Shown one piece after another: positions 18,879-28,206 of a stretch of DNA of 64,000 nucleotides. This DNA comes from M55B112 sp964539395 (GTDB lineage Bacteria > Bacteroidota > Bacteroidia > Bacteroidales > GCA-2748055), in NCBI GenBank assembly GCA_964539395.1, contig CAZIIU010000018.1, positions 1 through 64,000 of the forward strand, in the 5' to 3' direction. The notes beneath the pieces are model-generated. The model was not told the origin of the DNA, did not search any database, and saw only the letters and a program-made list of their open reading frames with translations. The position numbers were made by a program, and so were the translations under genes. Positions within the stretch are counted from its first letter, which is position 1. The number at the start of each line of letters is the position of its first letter.

Positions 18879-21800
18879 GGATAACGGTATTCTTGTCTAT
18901 TTGGAAGGGAAGCTTCCTGCTCTTCCTCGTCGCGCAGTATAACTCCTCCCGGGATCTCATCCTCATTCTCTTTGTCATTACTCCTCTTTTCATTCTGCCC
19001 CTTTACCTTCTGATTCTTTTCTTTCTGCCCCTTTTCATCCTGATTCTTTTCCTCCTGATTCTTTTCCTTCTGCCTCTTTTCATCCTGATTCTTTTCCTCC
19101 TGATTCTTTTCCTTCTGCCCCTTTTCCTTCTGATTCTTTTCCTTCTGATTCTTTTCTTTCTGCCCCTTTTCCTTCTCCTGCATCCGGAAAAGCTCTTTCC
19201 ACTCATTGAAATCACTCACATACGACACCCCTGCACCAGTTTCGATGATCTGCCCCTCGAGTGCCCCTTCGTACCGACCCTGTCTAAAACCCTTCAACCG
19301 CAGCGCGCCATCCTCCGTAAGCTTGTACTCCACCCGCACATCGCCGGCCATTTCACTCGCCCTGTTCTCCATGGCGCGCTCCCCCTCAACATCAAACGAT
19401 CCGCCCAACTGCACCGACAGCCGCTCATTGATCAACTGCTGCCTGATTCCCACCTCCACCTCGGTACGTCCCTGCGGGGTCTCCGTCTCGTATTCCTCGT
19501 ACGACTGTATATCGACGTTCAGTTCGGTCCCCGGCAGCACCCCGGCACCCAGCCTGTTTAGTTGTGCCGACAGGAAACTACCAACGGTAGATCGTACGAT
19601 GGAGGCAGTACTGCCGGTCTCTGCCTGCAGCGGGTTCTCCTGCACGAAACGATTCAAAAGCAACAGGGCGAAGACCTGCTTATTAAGCGAAGATGCATCC
19701 TGGTTAAGCTGTGCCAATTTCTGGTTCAGCGCCCCTTCCATAGCGCCTTTCATATCCGGTGGCAGCTCTATCGCGAAGCTTATATCCGGTTGCAGCATAT
19801 CGCCGCCCAGCTTCAACAGCACCCAGAACGGAACCTGCTGCCGGTATGCTCCCCTGTCAGCATCACTCAGTCCTGATACCTGTGCTGCCACCAGGTCGTA
19901 AGGCGACGCCTGAACTGTGTAGCGTGCATCGAGCGACAGCGTGGCATCGAGCGGATCTCCGTTCCAGGTGATACTGCTTCCCTCAACAATAACAAACCGG
20001 CGTTTGATCACCGACTCGAGCGAGACCAGGTAGCTCCCCTCAGTAATATTGTAAACGCCGGTCAGACTCATCTTCCCGCTCCTGTCCATCGACAGGCTCA
20101 GCGCTGCTTCTCCCTGAACGACCAGAGAATCGGTGGAGGTGGGGTCCATAAGCAGCCGGAGTGTGGCTCCACGGTCGATCTCAAAAATAGTAGAGAGATC
20201 GATGCCGGTAAAACCTGAGCGGCTTACAGTCGCCCTGGTTCCCTCCTCGAGGATCGGGTGCAGCTCATCCGGACCTTCAAACCGCACCACATTTTCACCG
20301 CGGTCGGTGGTAAGCCGGCTCTCAGGCACTATGAATGTGGCGTGCGATCCCTCCTTCAACCTCAGCCTGCCACTCACTACAGGAAGATCAAGCGGTCCCC
20401 TGATATCTATGTCACTGTCGATCACCATCCTGCCGAAAACAGTTTCGTTGTCCTTAACCGTGGTGTTCATCAGCAGAAAATCATCTGCCTGTAGTTGCAG
20501 GTCCATCACAAGGTCCTTAAACAACTTCATCTTCACAGAACCGTTAATAATTGCATTCTGGTTGTTGGAATCGGTGATCATAAAGGTGTCGAAATAGAGT
20601 CCATCTGAACGTAATTGCACCGTCTCGTCGGCGACCTGAAGCCTGTTGTTCAATACCGCCGGCCTAAGAAAGACCTCACTGAAATGCAACTTGCCGGTCA
20701 CTTCCGGTGAGCTAAACGTTCCGCTAATGCTTGCATTCCCTGAGAGCGTACCGGCCGTCTCGGTGATCTGCCCAAAAGAGAATGCTTCAACCGCGTTCAT
20801 CGAAAGAGAAGCAATGTCGGCAACCAGATCAATAGTTCCCTGGTTGGTGCTACTAATGATGTAACCGGAAGCAGAGAGATCATTACCGGCGCCTGAAAGT
20901 GCTGCGCTCAGGTCAAACCTGTTCACTGAAGGGTTCGTGGTGGTGAGGGTGAGACTACCAATGGGGACTTCCCGGACTATGAGGTTACTAATTGATATAT
21001 CGGCAATAATGCCGGTTGCAGGATTGCCCGGGCTTCTTTTCTGCCCAGGTATTTCTGCCTCTGTATTAAAGACTGAAGAAACGATGGGTGAGTGGCTGAC
21101 CGGGACATGGTCCGGGTCGGCAGAAGGGGAATCGGCCATTGCGGTTCCGGATGCATTTGCACCGTTGCTGCTTCGCTCACTGGCAGATGAGGAGGAAGCA
21201 GCAAAACCGGCTCTTTTCACCAGGATGGTTCCGTCAACTCTTCCTTTTACCAACTCGGAATCATTTTCAATGATACTTGACAAGTCGGCCAGCCGGAAGT
21301 TCTTTATCTCGATGGAGAGATCGTCGTTGAATTCCCTGTTCACTGAGGCTATCCTCACTGCCCGTTCCCCGTTCTCCATGAACAGCCTGTCGATCATAAC
21401 CCCTTCCCGACCAAATAATATCTGGTTGTCTGGATCGATCTCCCACCGTTGATACATCAGGAAGAGATCCTCCGGATCAATCACTAACCGATATTCATCT
21501 CCATCATGGGTGATCACCGAATGGATCGCAAATTTCTTCCGGAGGTTTTCATTAATAGAGGTAAAATCTGTAACGATCCGCTGATCTCCGACATTACCCG
21601 CAAACATCAGGTTGGCAAATTCAACCTGCTCAGTTGCAACGCTCCTGGCTGAAACCGCATAGTGTATTACTGAAGAATCTGTATCTGCAACCAACGCCAG
21701 GTCATTGATCTCTAATCCGCTGTATTTTATATTCTTTATGCGGGCATCCAATCCGAGGATACCGCTATCACTATTGAATTCTCCTTTTATCTCAACCGGA

Positions 21801-24589
21801 TCAAAACCTGTTAACCCGGATAGCAGCACCTCCGACAATATCGGATGATTGTACACCCGGGCATTAAAGCTGAAATTTGAAGGAACAGAAAGGGTCTCTC
21901 CCTCTCCATTGGTGCCCTCTTCTTTAACAGTATCTTCAGCTGTAGAAAGAGCATTACGTGCTGAATCAGTATTCACTGCAACAATTGCGGCCATTCTCCT
22001 ATCGCTCTTCTCATCATCACTTATTCCCTTGTAAATATCCACTTCACTTTCATCCGGTGGAAGATTCGGTGGAAGATTCTCATGCTCTGAAGGCAAAGAA
22101 ATATACCCGGCAATAAAATGCTTCAGCTCATTGATAATGGCTGTGGGCGGGATCGTCCCTGTGTAGTCAACTTCCAAAAGCTTACTACTTACCTGCAGTT
22201 CACTTGACCCCGGGGTATTTGCAAAAAATGCCGATAGCGAATCGAGTGCATACAACTGCTCCTCCCTTACCGCATGAATGTCCGAAAGGTCGATCCTGCC
22301 CTCTAAATTCCCGGACGTTCCAGTAAAATCTCCCACGGCAATCAATCCAATGCGTATATCTTTTTCGGAAAAATTGAGCTCATTCAGATCGGCACCCTGC
22401 AGATCTAACTTAAAGTCGTAATGCTCCTTACCAGGGCTCAGATTCACCAATCCGTCGAAGCCTAGCACCAGGTTCTCATCCTCCAGGTCGACCCGCCCCT
22501 CAAACATCCGGTCGCTGAATATGCCACCGATAGTAAGTCCGTGATACACATAGTTGTTCAGGAATAATTCTGACACATCGGCATCTACCCTGGCGGTAAG
22601 TGCTCTCCACTTGAGCCCGTTGCCGCTCACCTTCGAAGTAACCGACAACTGCCCGAACATCACTGTATCACGCATCAGCAGACCGAGGTTAAAGTTATCT
22701 GCTTCAAACCTGCCCCTGAATGACTCGTCGTGACTGAGAGCAGCCGAAAGCTGCAGATTACCGAAGCTGCTCTCAAGCATCGCCGTTGCGTTAAAAGCGT
22801 TCAGCATCCCCCGGAGGGTGAGTTGCAGATCAAGACGATCGGGCAGTGCAATTTCCCCTGGTACCAAATTACCTGCCAGCATTAGAATATCCTGCCGGCC
22901 TGAGGTGAACTGAAATGATGGGATACTCACCACTGAACTATCGGTTTCAGGCAGTCCTGTAACACCGATATCTGCTTTCAGCTCCGTTTGTTCACCTGTC
23001 AGTATCTGCAAATCGGTAACCGATATATCGGCAAGTTTGCCCGAAAAACTTCCGGATAGGGCGGTACTGATTTCCTGTCTTGAAAAATAAGGTCGCGTGC
23101 CTAACTGCGGAATGAAATATAGGAGGTCGGAATTCCGAAGCTGCAACTGCCGCAGATCAAGGGTAAAACTGACGGATGCGATGGAATCTGTCAACATCTG
23201 AATGGAAGGGTACTGCGCTTGCAGGTTGGCGGAAATGGCAGAGTGGGTGGTTTCAAGTTGAAATCCCTCTGCGGCAAAGGATTGATGATCGAACCTGAAA
23301 ATGCCCTCGAGCTTGTCAATGGCAAATCCATTCCCGTCGGTCGCACTGAAACTGCGGATAGTAACACCGGCATTATTGGACGAGTAATTCAGGTCCGATG
23401 CTGAAAAATCGTGAAACACAATTTCTATGTCTCTCGCGTTAAAAGACTTAGCATTCTTCTCACTCTCTTCAGCCAGACTATCTCCTTCATTCCCTGCTAA
23501 ATCTGCAAGGTGGTTCTCCTTTTCCCTGTCACCTTGAGTCAGCAAACTCAATTCATTGTTTTTGAACTCTACCCGATCAACAGAAATTTTCCAGTTGCTC
23601 TTCTCTTTGGTTGATTCCCGCGCTCCATCGGCAGTTAGACGCCTGGCATTAGACTGACTCTTAACCTTTGTGTTGAGTTGGGCATCCTTTGAAGCAGAAG
23701 CCATTCCCATCTCTTCGGTCGAATCTTCTTTTGCTCCTGGCAGCATCGCTGACACAGCCTTCTGTAACCCTTCATTCCCTGTTGGCATCTGCTCCAATGG
23801 CATATCCGCCAGATGAAACCCGCTTTCAGCCAGCAGAAGCTTCTCCAGGGTCACCGTTTCTTGTTCCAGGTTTACCATTGCGTTGTCAAGATCAAGGCGT
23901 CCCAGGTTGACCCTTGCCAACTGTTGGCTGACACGGTCACGCGGCTCCGTCATCACAAGATCAGCCTGCAATCCATATATATCCAGCCTGTCCACATTGT
24001 GCTCAGTTTCCCCCGGGTCGAATCCTCCCAACCGCAACCTAAGCCTCTGCAGAGCCAGTTCAGCATCGATCCCGCTGTACCGGTCGTCATACCTCACATG
24101 AATATTCTCCAGGTTCACCCTATCGATGCTGAAGTTCCACGGTGAAGTACTCCTTGCCTGATGAGCTGTTGTATCGGTGAATGCGGCGATCAGGAAGTAA
24201 TAATTAAAAAGGGAGTCATTCGGATTGCGGTCCAGATGTATCGACACTTCTTCAAGTGCAATTCTGTTAACGTTTATCCTTCTGAACAATAACTCCCTCA
24301 GAGCAATATTGACCCTGATACTGGTGGCGGCGAGCAGGGTATCCTGCTGAAGGTCGTCTAAAAAGAGACCCTTCACCACCACCGATTTTGGAAAAGCGAT
24401 GCGGACCTTGTCGATCCTGACTATGGTCCCGGTTTTGTCACTCACCGCTGTAGTGAGGCGGTGGACAATGCCGCTCTGAATGGCAGGGATCTGGAGCAGA
24501 GAAGCGAGGAGGATGAACAACAGTATAAAGCCCACAGCAATCCTAAATGTGATTTTTAACGCTTTCTTCAGATATTTCCCGCTCCCCAT
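18875..24589 (-). CDS. tamB: TamB: translocation and assembly module inner-membrane anchored protein
   Basis: A 1904-residue protein with an N-terminal membrane anchor (about residues 13-33), a very long stretch of beta-rich repeats, and the conserved TamB/DUF490 domain in the last ~450 residues (LRLKEGSHATF..., GSYLVSLESVIKRRF..., PFWVLLKLGGD). TamB spans the periplasm and works with TamL in the outer membrane. Unusually, the conserved domain is followed by a ~100-residue tail of Lys/Glu/Gln-rich 5-residue repeats (residues 1809-1868). tamL follows with a 4-nt overlap. Confidence 0.92.
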   Translation of the reverse strand: MGSGKYLKKALKITFRIAVGFILLFILLASLLQIPAIQSGIVHRLTTAVSDKTGTIVRIDKVRIAFPKSVVVKGLFLDDLQQDTLLAATSIRVNIALRELLFRRINVNRIALEEVSIHLDRNPNDSLFNYYFLIAAFTDTTAHQARSTSPWNFSIDRVNLENIHVRYDDRYSGIDAELALQRLRLRLGGFDPGETEHNVDRLDIYGLQADLVMTEPRDRVSQQLARVNLGRLDLDNAMVNLEQETVTLEKLLLAESGFHLADMPLEQMPTGNEGLQKAVSAMLPGAKEDSTEEMGMASASKDAQLNTKVKSQSNARRLTADGARESTKEKSNWKISVDRVEFKNNELSLLTQGDREKENHLADLAGNEGDSLAEESEKNAKSFNARDIEIVFHDFSASDLNYSSNNAGVTIRSFSATDGNGFAIDKLEGIFRFDHQSFAAEGFQLETTHSAISANLQAQYPSIQMLTDSIASVSFTLDLRQLQLRNSDLLYFIPQLGTRPYFSRQEISTALSGSFSGKLADISVTDLQILTGEQTELKADIGVTGLPETDSSVVSIPSFQFTSGRQDILMLAGNLVPGEIALPDRLDLQLTLRGMLNAFNATAMLESSFGNLQLSAALSHDESFRGRFEADNFNLGLLMRDTVMFGQLSVTSKVSGNGLKWRALTARVDADVSELFLNNYVYHGLTIGGIFSDRMFEGRVDLEDENLVLGFDGLVNLSPGKEHYDFKLDLQGADLNELNFSEKDIRIGLIAVGDFTGTSGNLEGRIDLSDIHAVREEQLYALDSLSAFFANTPGSSELQVSSKLLEVDYTGTIPPTAIINELKHFIAGYISLPSEHENLPPNLPPDESEVDIYKGISDDEKSDRRMAAIVAVNTDSARNALSTAEDTVKEEGTNGEGETLSVPSNFSFNARVYNHPILSEVLLSGLTGFDPVEIKGEFNSDSGILGLDARIKNIKYSGLEINDLALVADTDSSVIHYAVSARSVATEQVEFANLMFAGNVGDQRIVTDFTSINENLRKKFAIHSVITHDGDEYRLVIDPEDLFLMYQRWEIDPDNQILFGREGVMIDRLFMENGERAVRIASVNREFNDDLSIEIKNFRLADLSSIIENDSELVKGRVDGTILVKRAGFAASSSSASERSSNGANASGTAMADSPSADPDHVPVSHSPIVSSVFNTEAEIPGQKRSPGNPATGIIADISISNLIVREVPIGSLTLTTTNPSVNRFDLSAALSGAGNDLSASGYIISSTNQGTIDLVADIASLSMNAVEAFSFGQITETAGTLSGNASISGTFSSPEVTGKLHFSEVFLRPAVLNNRLQVADETVQLRSDGLYFDTFMITDSNNQNAIINGSVKMKLFKDLVMDLQLQADDFLLMNTTVKDNETVFGRMVIDSDIDIRGPLDLPVVSGRLRLKEGSHATFIVPESRLTTDRGENVVRFEGPDELHPILEEGTRATVSRSGFTGIDLSTIFEIDRGATLRLLMDPTSTDSLVVQGEAALSLSMDRSGKMSLTGVYNITEGSYLVSLESVIKRRFVIVEGSSITWNGDPLDATLSLDARYTVQASPYDLVAAQVSGLSDADRGAYRQQVPFWVLLKLGGDMLQPDISFAIELPPDMKGAMEGALNQKLAQLNQDASSLNKQVFALLLLNRFVQENPLQAETGSTASIVRSTVGSFLSAQLNRLGAGVLPGTELNVDIQSYEEYETETPQGRTEVEVGIRQQLINERLSVQLGGSFDVEGERAMENRASEMAGDVRVEYKLTEDGALRLKGFRQGRYEGALEGQIIETGAGVSYVSDFNEWKELFRMQEKEKGQKEKNQKEKNQKEKGQKEKNQEEKNQDEKRQKEKNQEEKNQDEKGQKEKNQKVKGQNEKRSNDKENEDEIPGGVILRDEEEQEASLPNRQEYRYP
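18986..19165 (-). repeat. 15-bp tandem repeat coding the (G/N/R)Q(K/E/D)EK tail of TamB
   Basis: Twelve in-frame 15-bp units encode pentapeptides such as GQKEK, NQEEK and NQDEK. The order K-E-D recurs, giving a higher 45-bp period. The opposite strand has a long open frame over the same bases, which is a by-product of the repeat. In-frame expansion and contraction are likely between strains. Confidence 0.9.
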
Positions 24590-24606
24590 TCAAAACCGAG
24601 TTTATT

Positions 24607-24614
24607 CAAATTTA
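24607..24614 (-). promoter_or_regulatory. Candidate -7 box for tamB-tamL
   Basis: On the minus strand TAAATTTG matches the Bacteroidota TAnnTTTG box, 18 bp before the tamB ATG. No clear TTTG -33 element stands at the usual spacing, so the call rests on one box only. Confidence 0.35.
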
Positions 24615-24866
24615 CTAAAAAAACAATCCCGTACCTACATGAAACACGTGGATACACCAATATAACAAATTAAAAATGAAATTGATGAGGAATCGCCGGT
24701 GTTATCTGGCATGGCACATGGTTTTTTGAAAGGGTACTGGCTCCCGCTGAAAAATATTCACTGGCCGGGGCTAGTGAAACATGCAAACCATATCTGCATT
24801 GCAGAAGTGAATCCTTTTGTATATAATTGTGAAAAATTAATGATACACCATTAATTATCACTACCA

Positions 24867-25286
24867 ATGAAATACTACTCTACCCCGCACAGGTTTCTGA
24901 GACATCTGCCCACGCTACCATTCATTTATTTGGCAGTATTTCCGATGGTTTTTATGGATTTCTGGGTAGAGTTGTATCACCGGGTCTGCTTTCCCTTTTA
25001 CAGGATAGCGTATGTGAAACGCAGTGAATATATTAAAATCGACCGGCACAAACTGAAGTACCTGAATATTATGCAGCGAATCAATTGTGCCTACTGCGGG
25101 TATGCCAATGGCCTGGTGAAGTACTGGGTGAAAATATTTGCAGAAACGGAGGCTTACTGGTGCGGTATCCAGCATGAAAAGAGCGAAAACTTCAAAGCGC
25201 CGGAGCACCACATGGATTTTATCCCATACGGTGATGAGAAGGCTTACAGAGAAACATACGCAGACGACAAGACCAACAAGTTATAA
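24867..25286 (+). CDS. Conserved hypothetical protein with a CxxC pair
   Basis: A 139-residue protein of a family I recognise only as a recurrent uncharacterised one in Bacteroidota. A hydrophobic stretch at about residues 13-48 could be one or two membrane segments or an amphipathic region. The centre has CAYCGYANG (Cys74, Cys77) and a further Cys99 in AYWCG, which suggests metal or redox binding. Acidic/basic residues and HH at the C-terminus end the protein. It stands alone between divergent tamB and the convergent glycosyltransferase. Confidence 0.7.
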   Translation: MKYYSTPHRFLRHLPTLPFIYLAVFPMVFMDFWVELYHRVCFPFYRIAYVKRSEYIKIDRHKLKYLNIMQRINCAYCGYANGLVKYWVKIFAETEAYWCGIQHEKSENFKAPEHHMDFIPYGDEKAYRETYADDKTNKL

Positions 25287-25345
25287 TGACCTTCTTCAAT
25301 CATGTCGTCCCAAGCGCCATGATCCTTCAACCGCTGAAAGGAATT

Positions 25346-26308
25346 CTATTTTTGCCGCAATAGGATATAATTCCTGAATTCCCCCAGCCTTCTCCCGAGC
25401 AACAACCTTTTTTCAATCCACGAAACAATCCTGTATTTCAAACGATCGTGTTTCATCGTAATGGGATTCAGGCTCTTAGCCGGACCCTCAAATCGTAACT
25501 GGTCGTGCCAGTTGAACCTCGCGATCCATGGCTCCAACACGGCGGGATGAGTTCCTTCAAACCGCGTCAGCCCAGTTAATCTTCCATAATCGAAATAATC
25601 CGGGTATTTGTTGTTCCTGATCTTTTTATCGACCGACTCGCGCCCCTCATGGTTCGTGGTAAAAGCCTTGATTTTATTCTGCATCACCCTTGGTGGACGC
25701 ACCCAGCCATAGTGGTAGATTGAAGCTTTCACTGTTGCCACTTTCAGTTTGTAGGTCTGATCCTGCTGCCTGTAGTTCAATCCGTCAAAACCCGGAATCC
25801 TCCTGAAAGACTGGGCCGACTCCCAGGAATGTATATCAGGGTCATTGCGAATAATCCTGATCTCATTTCTGTACCAGCAGTGATTGTCCTGCAGATGCCA
25901 GTAATCGCCCCAGAAATGATGGTAATTAAACAGTAACCCCTCCACCTCCCTGTCATCCAGCAGCTCGATGCATCGCTGCTTGATTACCGGCAGGTACTTT
26001 TCATGTACCAACTCATCCGACTGCAGGTAAAATAGCCAGTCGCCCGTACAATGACTCTTCGCAATATCGGTCTGGTGGGCGTGCTCCATTCCCCGGGGGT
26101 ATTTCTCGATGTCCCACACCGTATCAATGATCCTTATCTTGTCACTGCCGATCGCCTGTATCTCTTCCCGGGTCGTGTCATCCTCATCACTATCCCCAAG
26201 CGCCACAACGAACTCATCAACTATGGGAAGGATCGACTCAATCGCATACCGCATCGGGTAATACAGTTTGTGGGCATTCTTGCCCATGGTAAAGCCACTT
26301 ATCTTCAT
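25346..26308 (-). CDS. Family 2-like glycosyltransferase
   Basis: A 320-residue protein. The N-terminal part resembles a GT-A fold: an ISGFTMGKNAHKLYYP start, VVALGDSDEDDTTRE (nucleotide-sugar region), and GDWLFYLQSDELVHE, where SDE takes the place of the DxD metal site. It lacks membrane segments, so it is probably cytoplasmic. It begins 2 nt after the end of the ABC exporter gene, so the two are likely one operon, and a role in surface glycan or glycolipid synthesis is inferred from that. Confidence 0.8.
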   Translation of the reverse strand: MKISGFTMGKNAHKLYYPMRYAIESILPIVDEFVVALGDSDEDDTTREEIQAIGSDKIRIIDTVWDIEKYPRGMEHAHQTDIAKSHCTGDWLFYLQSDELVHEKYLPVIKQRCIELLDDREVEGLLFNYHHFWGDYWHLQDNHCWYRNEIRIIRNDPDIHSWESAQSFRRIPGFDGLNYRQQDQTYKLKVATVKASIYHYGWVRPPRVMQNKIKAFTTNHEGRESVDKKIRNNKYPDYFDYGRLTGLTRFEGTHPAVLEPWIARFNWHDQLRFEGPAKSLNPITMKHDRLKYRIVSWIEKRLLLGRRLGEFRNYILLRQK

Positions 26309-26310
26309 TT

Positions 26311-28194
26311 TTAAAAACTCTGCAGAGAATACAACTTTCTATAATACCCATCTCTCTTTTTCACAAGCTCCTCGTGCCGGCCCTGTTCCACGATCCGTCC
26401 CTCATCAAGGACCACGATCAGGTCGGCGTTCTTAATCGTCGATAATCTGTGAGCAATAACGATCGAGGTACGGTTCTTCATCAGCCTTTCGATTGCGTTT
26501 TGTACCTCGCGCTCACTCTCTGTATCGAGTGAGGAGGTAGCCTCATCGAGAATCAGGATCGGTGGATTGGCCATCACGGCCCTGGCAATGCTGATTCGCT
26601 GTTTCTGTCCTCCCGACAATTTGTTGCCGCCATCACCCACCCCCTCCTGCATGCCGCCGGGTGTTTCATTAATAAAGGTAGTCGCATTGGCGACCTCAGC
26701 AGCCTCAGCCACTGCAGCAGTCTCCGCCTCAATTGCTCGTTCTGCCTCTGCTGCTGAAACCTTTGCCTCCCTGATTGCCCCGGTCTGGGATACCTGTGAA
26801 CCAAATGCTATGTTGTTATAAAAGTTGTCGTTAAACAGGATCGAATCCTGCGACACTATCCCCATCAGGTTGCGCAGGTCACGCAACCGGTACTCCTTCA
26901 GTGAGACACCGTCAAGTAGTATCTCCCCTTCCACCGGATCCATGAACCGTGGCAGCAGGTCGACAAGTGTCGATTTACCAGCTCCCGACTTACCTACTAA
27001 CGCGATCAGCTGTCCCTTTTTGATAGTAAGGTTCACCTCTTTCAGTACATCCTCCTCCTCGTACCTGAAGCTCACGTTCCTGAATTCGATCTGCTTCCTG
27101 AAATCATTCACCGGACGAGGATTGCTCAACTCAACGATCCTTTCATCGGCATCCAGGAGTTCATCTACCCGGTCGACCGATGCCATCCCCTTCTGGATAG
27201 AAAACCAGGCATTAGCAAAGTTCTTTACAGGAGTGATCACCTGACTGAATACCACCAGGAAAAAGATCAGGCTTTCTGAGCTCATATCGTGCTCCCCTGA
27301 AAGCACCATCCATCCACCATATGACATAAGGATCATCAGTACGATCGTTCCCATGAACTCACTCAGCGGACTGGCCAGCTGGCGCCGCCGCATGACCCGC
27401 TTCATCATCCGAGAGAATCGGTTATTTGCAATCCGGAACCTATTCTCCATCCTCTGTTCACCATTAAACCCTTTGATGATCCGGAGTCCACCAAGCGTCT
27501 CCTCGATCACCGACATTACCTCACCCAGAAGCTGCTGCCCCCTGAAAGATTTGCGGCGCAGGTTACGGGCAATCCTCCCGATCAGCAGACCCGACACAGG
27601 CAGGATTACAATCACAAATAGTGTCAGCTGCCAGTTAGTAGCCACCAGAAATGAAAGGTATATAATAATTGTCAGGGGATCGCGGAATACCATCTGCAGG
27701 GAGCTCATAATCGAGGTCTCAATCTCCTGAACATCGTTTGAAACCCGTGCCATCACATCACCTTTTCTCGCCTCGCTGTAATACGCCAATGGCAGCCTGA
27801 TCAGCTTGCTATAAAGCTCCCTGCGAATATCACGTACCGTGTAGGCCCTCACAGGGGCAAGACAGTAATTGGCAAGATAGAGAAACCCGTTTTTCATCAG
27901 ACTGAAGATAACCACGATTGCACTCACTACGATCATTGCCATCGGTTTTCCATATTCGATCATCACCTGGCTCAGCAGGTAGTTGATAGTATGAAAGAAG
28001 TATGAGGTCTTCAGTTCAAACTCCCTTGGCTCGAGAACCAGCGGTTGATTGTCGAACAGCACCTGCAGGAAAGGAATCACCATCGCAAAGGAGAACAATG
28101 CAAAAAATGCACTCAGTATGTTATAGATTACATTCTGAACGACATTCCACTTATATGGAACCAGGTAACGGAAAAGTTTAAAAAATCGTTTCAT
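26311..28194 (-). CDS. MsbA-like ABC exporter (fused membrane and ATPase domains)
   Basis: A 627-residue half-transporter. The N-terminal ~330 residues hold six membrane helices with an ARKGDVMARVSNDVQEIE coupling region. The ATPase domain has Walker A GKSGAGKST, the Q-loop SQDSILF, signature LSGGQ, Walker B LILDEATSS and AHRLST. Homologues flip lipid A or other lipids. Between the NIAFG motif and the FINETP motif (residues about 470-500) there is an Ala/Glu-rich insert some 20 residues longer than usual. The gene starts 12 nt after purB and ends 2 nt before the glycosyltransferase gene. Confidence 0.92.
   Translation of the reverse strand: MKRFFKLFRYLVPYKWNVVQNVIYNILSAFFALFSFAMVIPFLQVLFDNQPLVLEPREFELKTSYFFHTINYLLSQVMIEYGKPMAMIVVSAIVVIFSLMKNGFLYLANYCLAPVRAYTVRDIRRELYSKLIRLPLAYYSEARKGDVMARVSNDVQEIETSIMSSLQMVFRDPLTIIIYLSFLVATNWQLTLFVIVILPVSGLLIGRIARNLRRKSFRGQQLLGEVMSVIEETLGGLRIIKGFNGEQRMENRFRIANNRFSRMMKRVMRRRQLASPLSEFMGTIVLMILMSYGGWMVLSGEHDMSSESLIFFLVVFSQVITPVKNFANAWFSIQKGMASVDRVDELLDADERIVELSNPRPVNDFRKQIEFRNVSFRYEEEDVLKEVNLTIKKGQLIALVGKSGAGKSTLVDLLPRFMDPVEGEILLDGVSLKEYRLRDLRNLMGIVSQDSILFNDNFYNNIAFGSQVSQTGAIREAKVSAAEAERAIEAETAAVAEAAEVANATTFINETPGGMQEGVGDGGNKLSGGQKQRISIARAVMANPPILILDEATSSLDTESEREVQNAIERLMKNRTSIVIAHRLSTIKNADLIVVLDEGRIVEQGRHEELVKKRDGYYRKLYSLQSF
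26689..26787 (-). repeat. Ala/Glu-rich low-complexity insert in the ATPase domain of the ABC exporter
   Basis: The segment AAEAERAIEAETAAVAEAAE and its flanks is built of near-repeats of GCN/GAR codons and lies in the helical subdomain, between the Q-loop and the LSGGQ signature. The reading frame stays open, so the protein is likely still made. Confidence 0.7.
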
Positions 28195-28206
28195 TCAAAT
28201 TCCAGG

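Noticed and set aside
18893..19561. Rightward 222-codon frame rich in Leu/Phe/Ile opposite the TamB C-terminus
   Set aside because: It is the reverse strand of the Lys/Glu repeat tail. The hydrophobic repeat pattern follows from the codons of the real gene.
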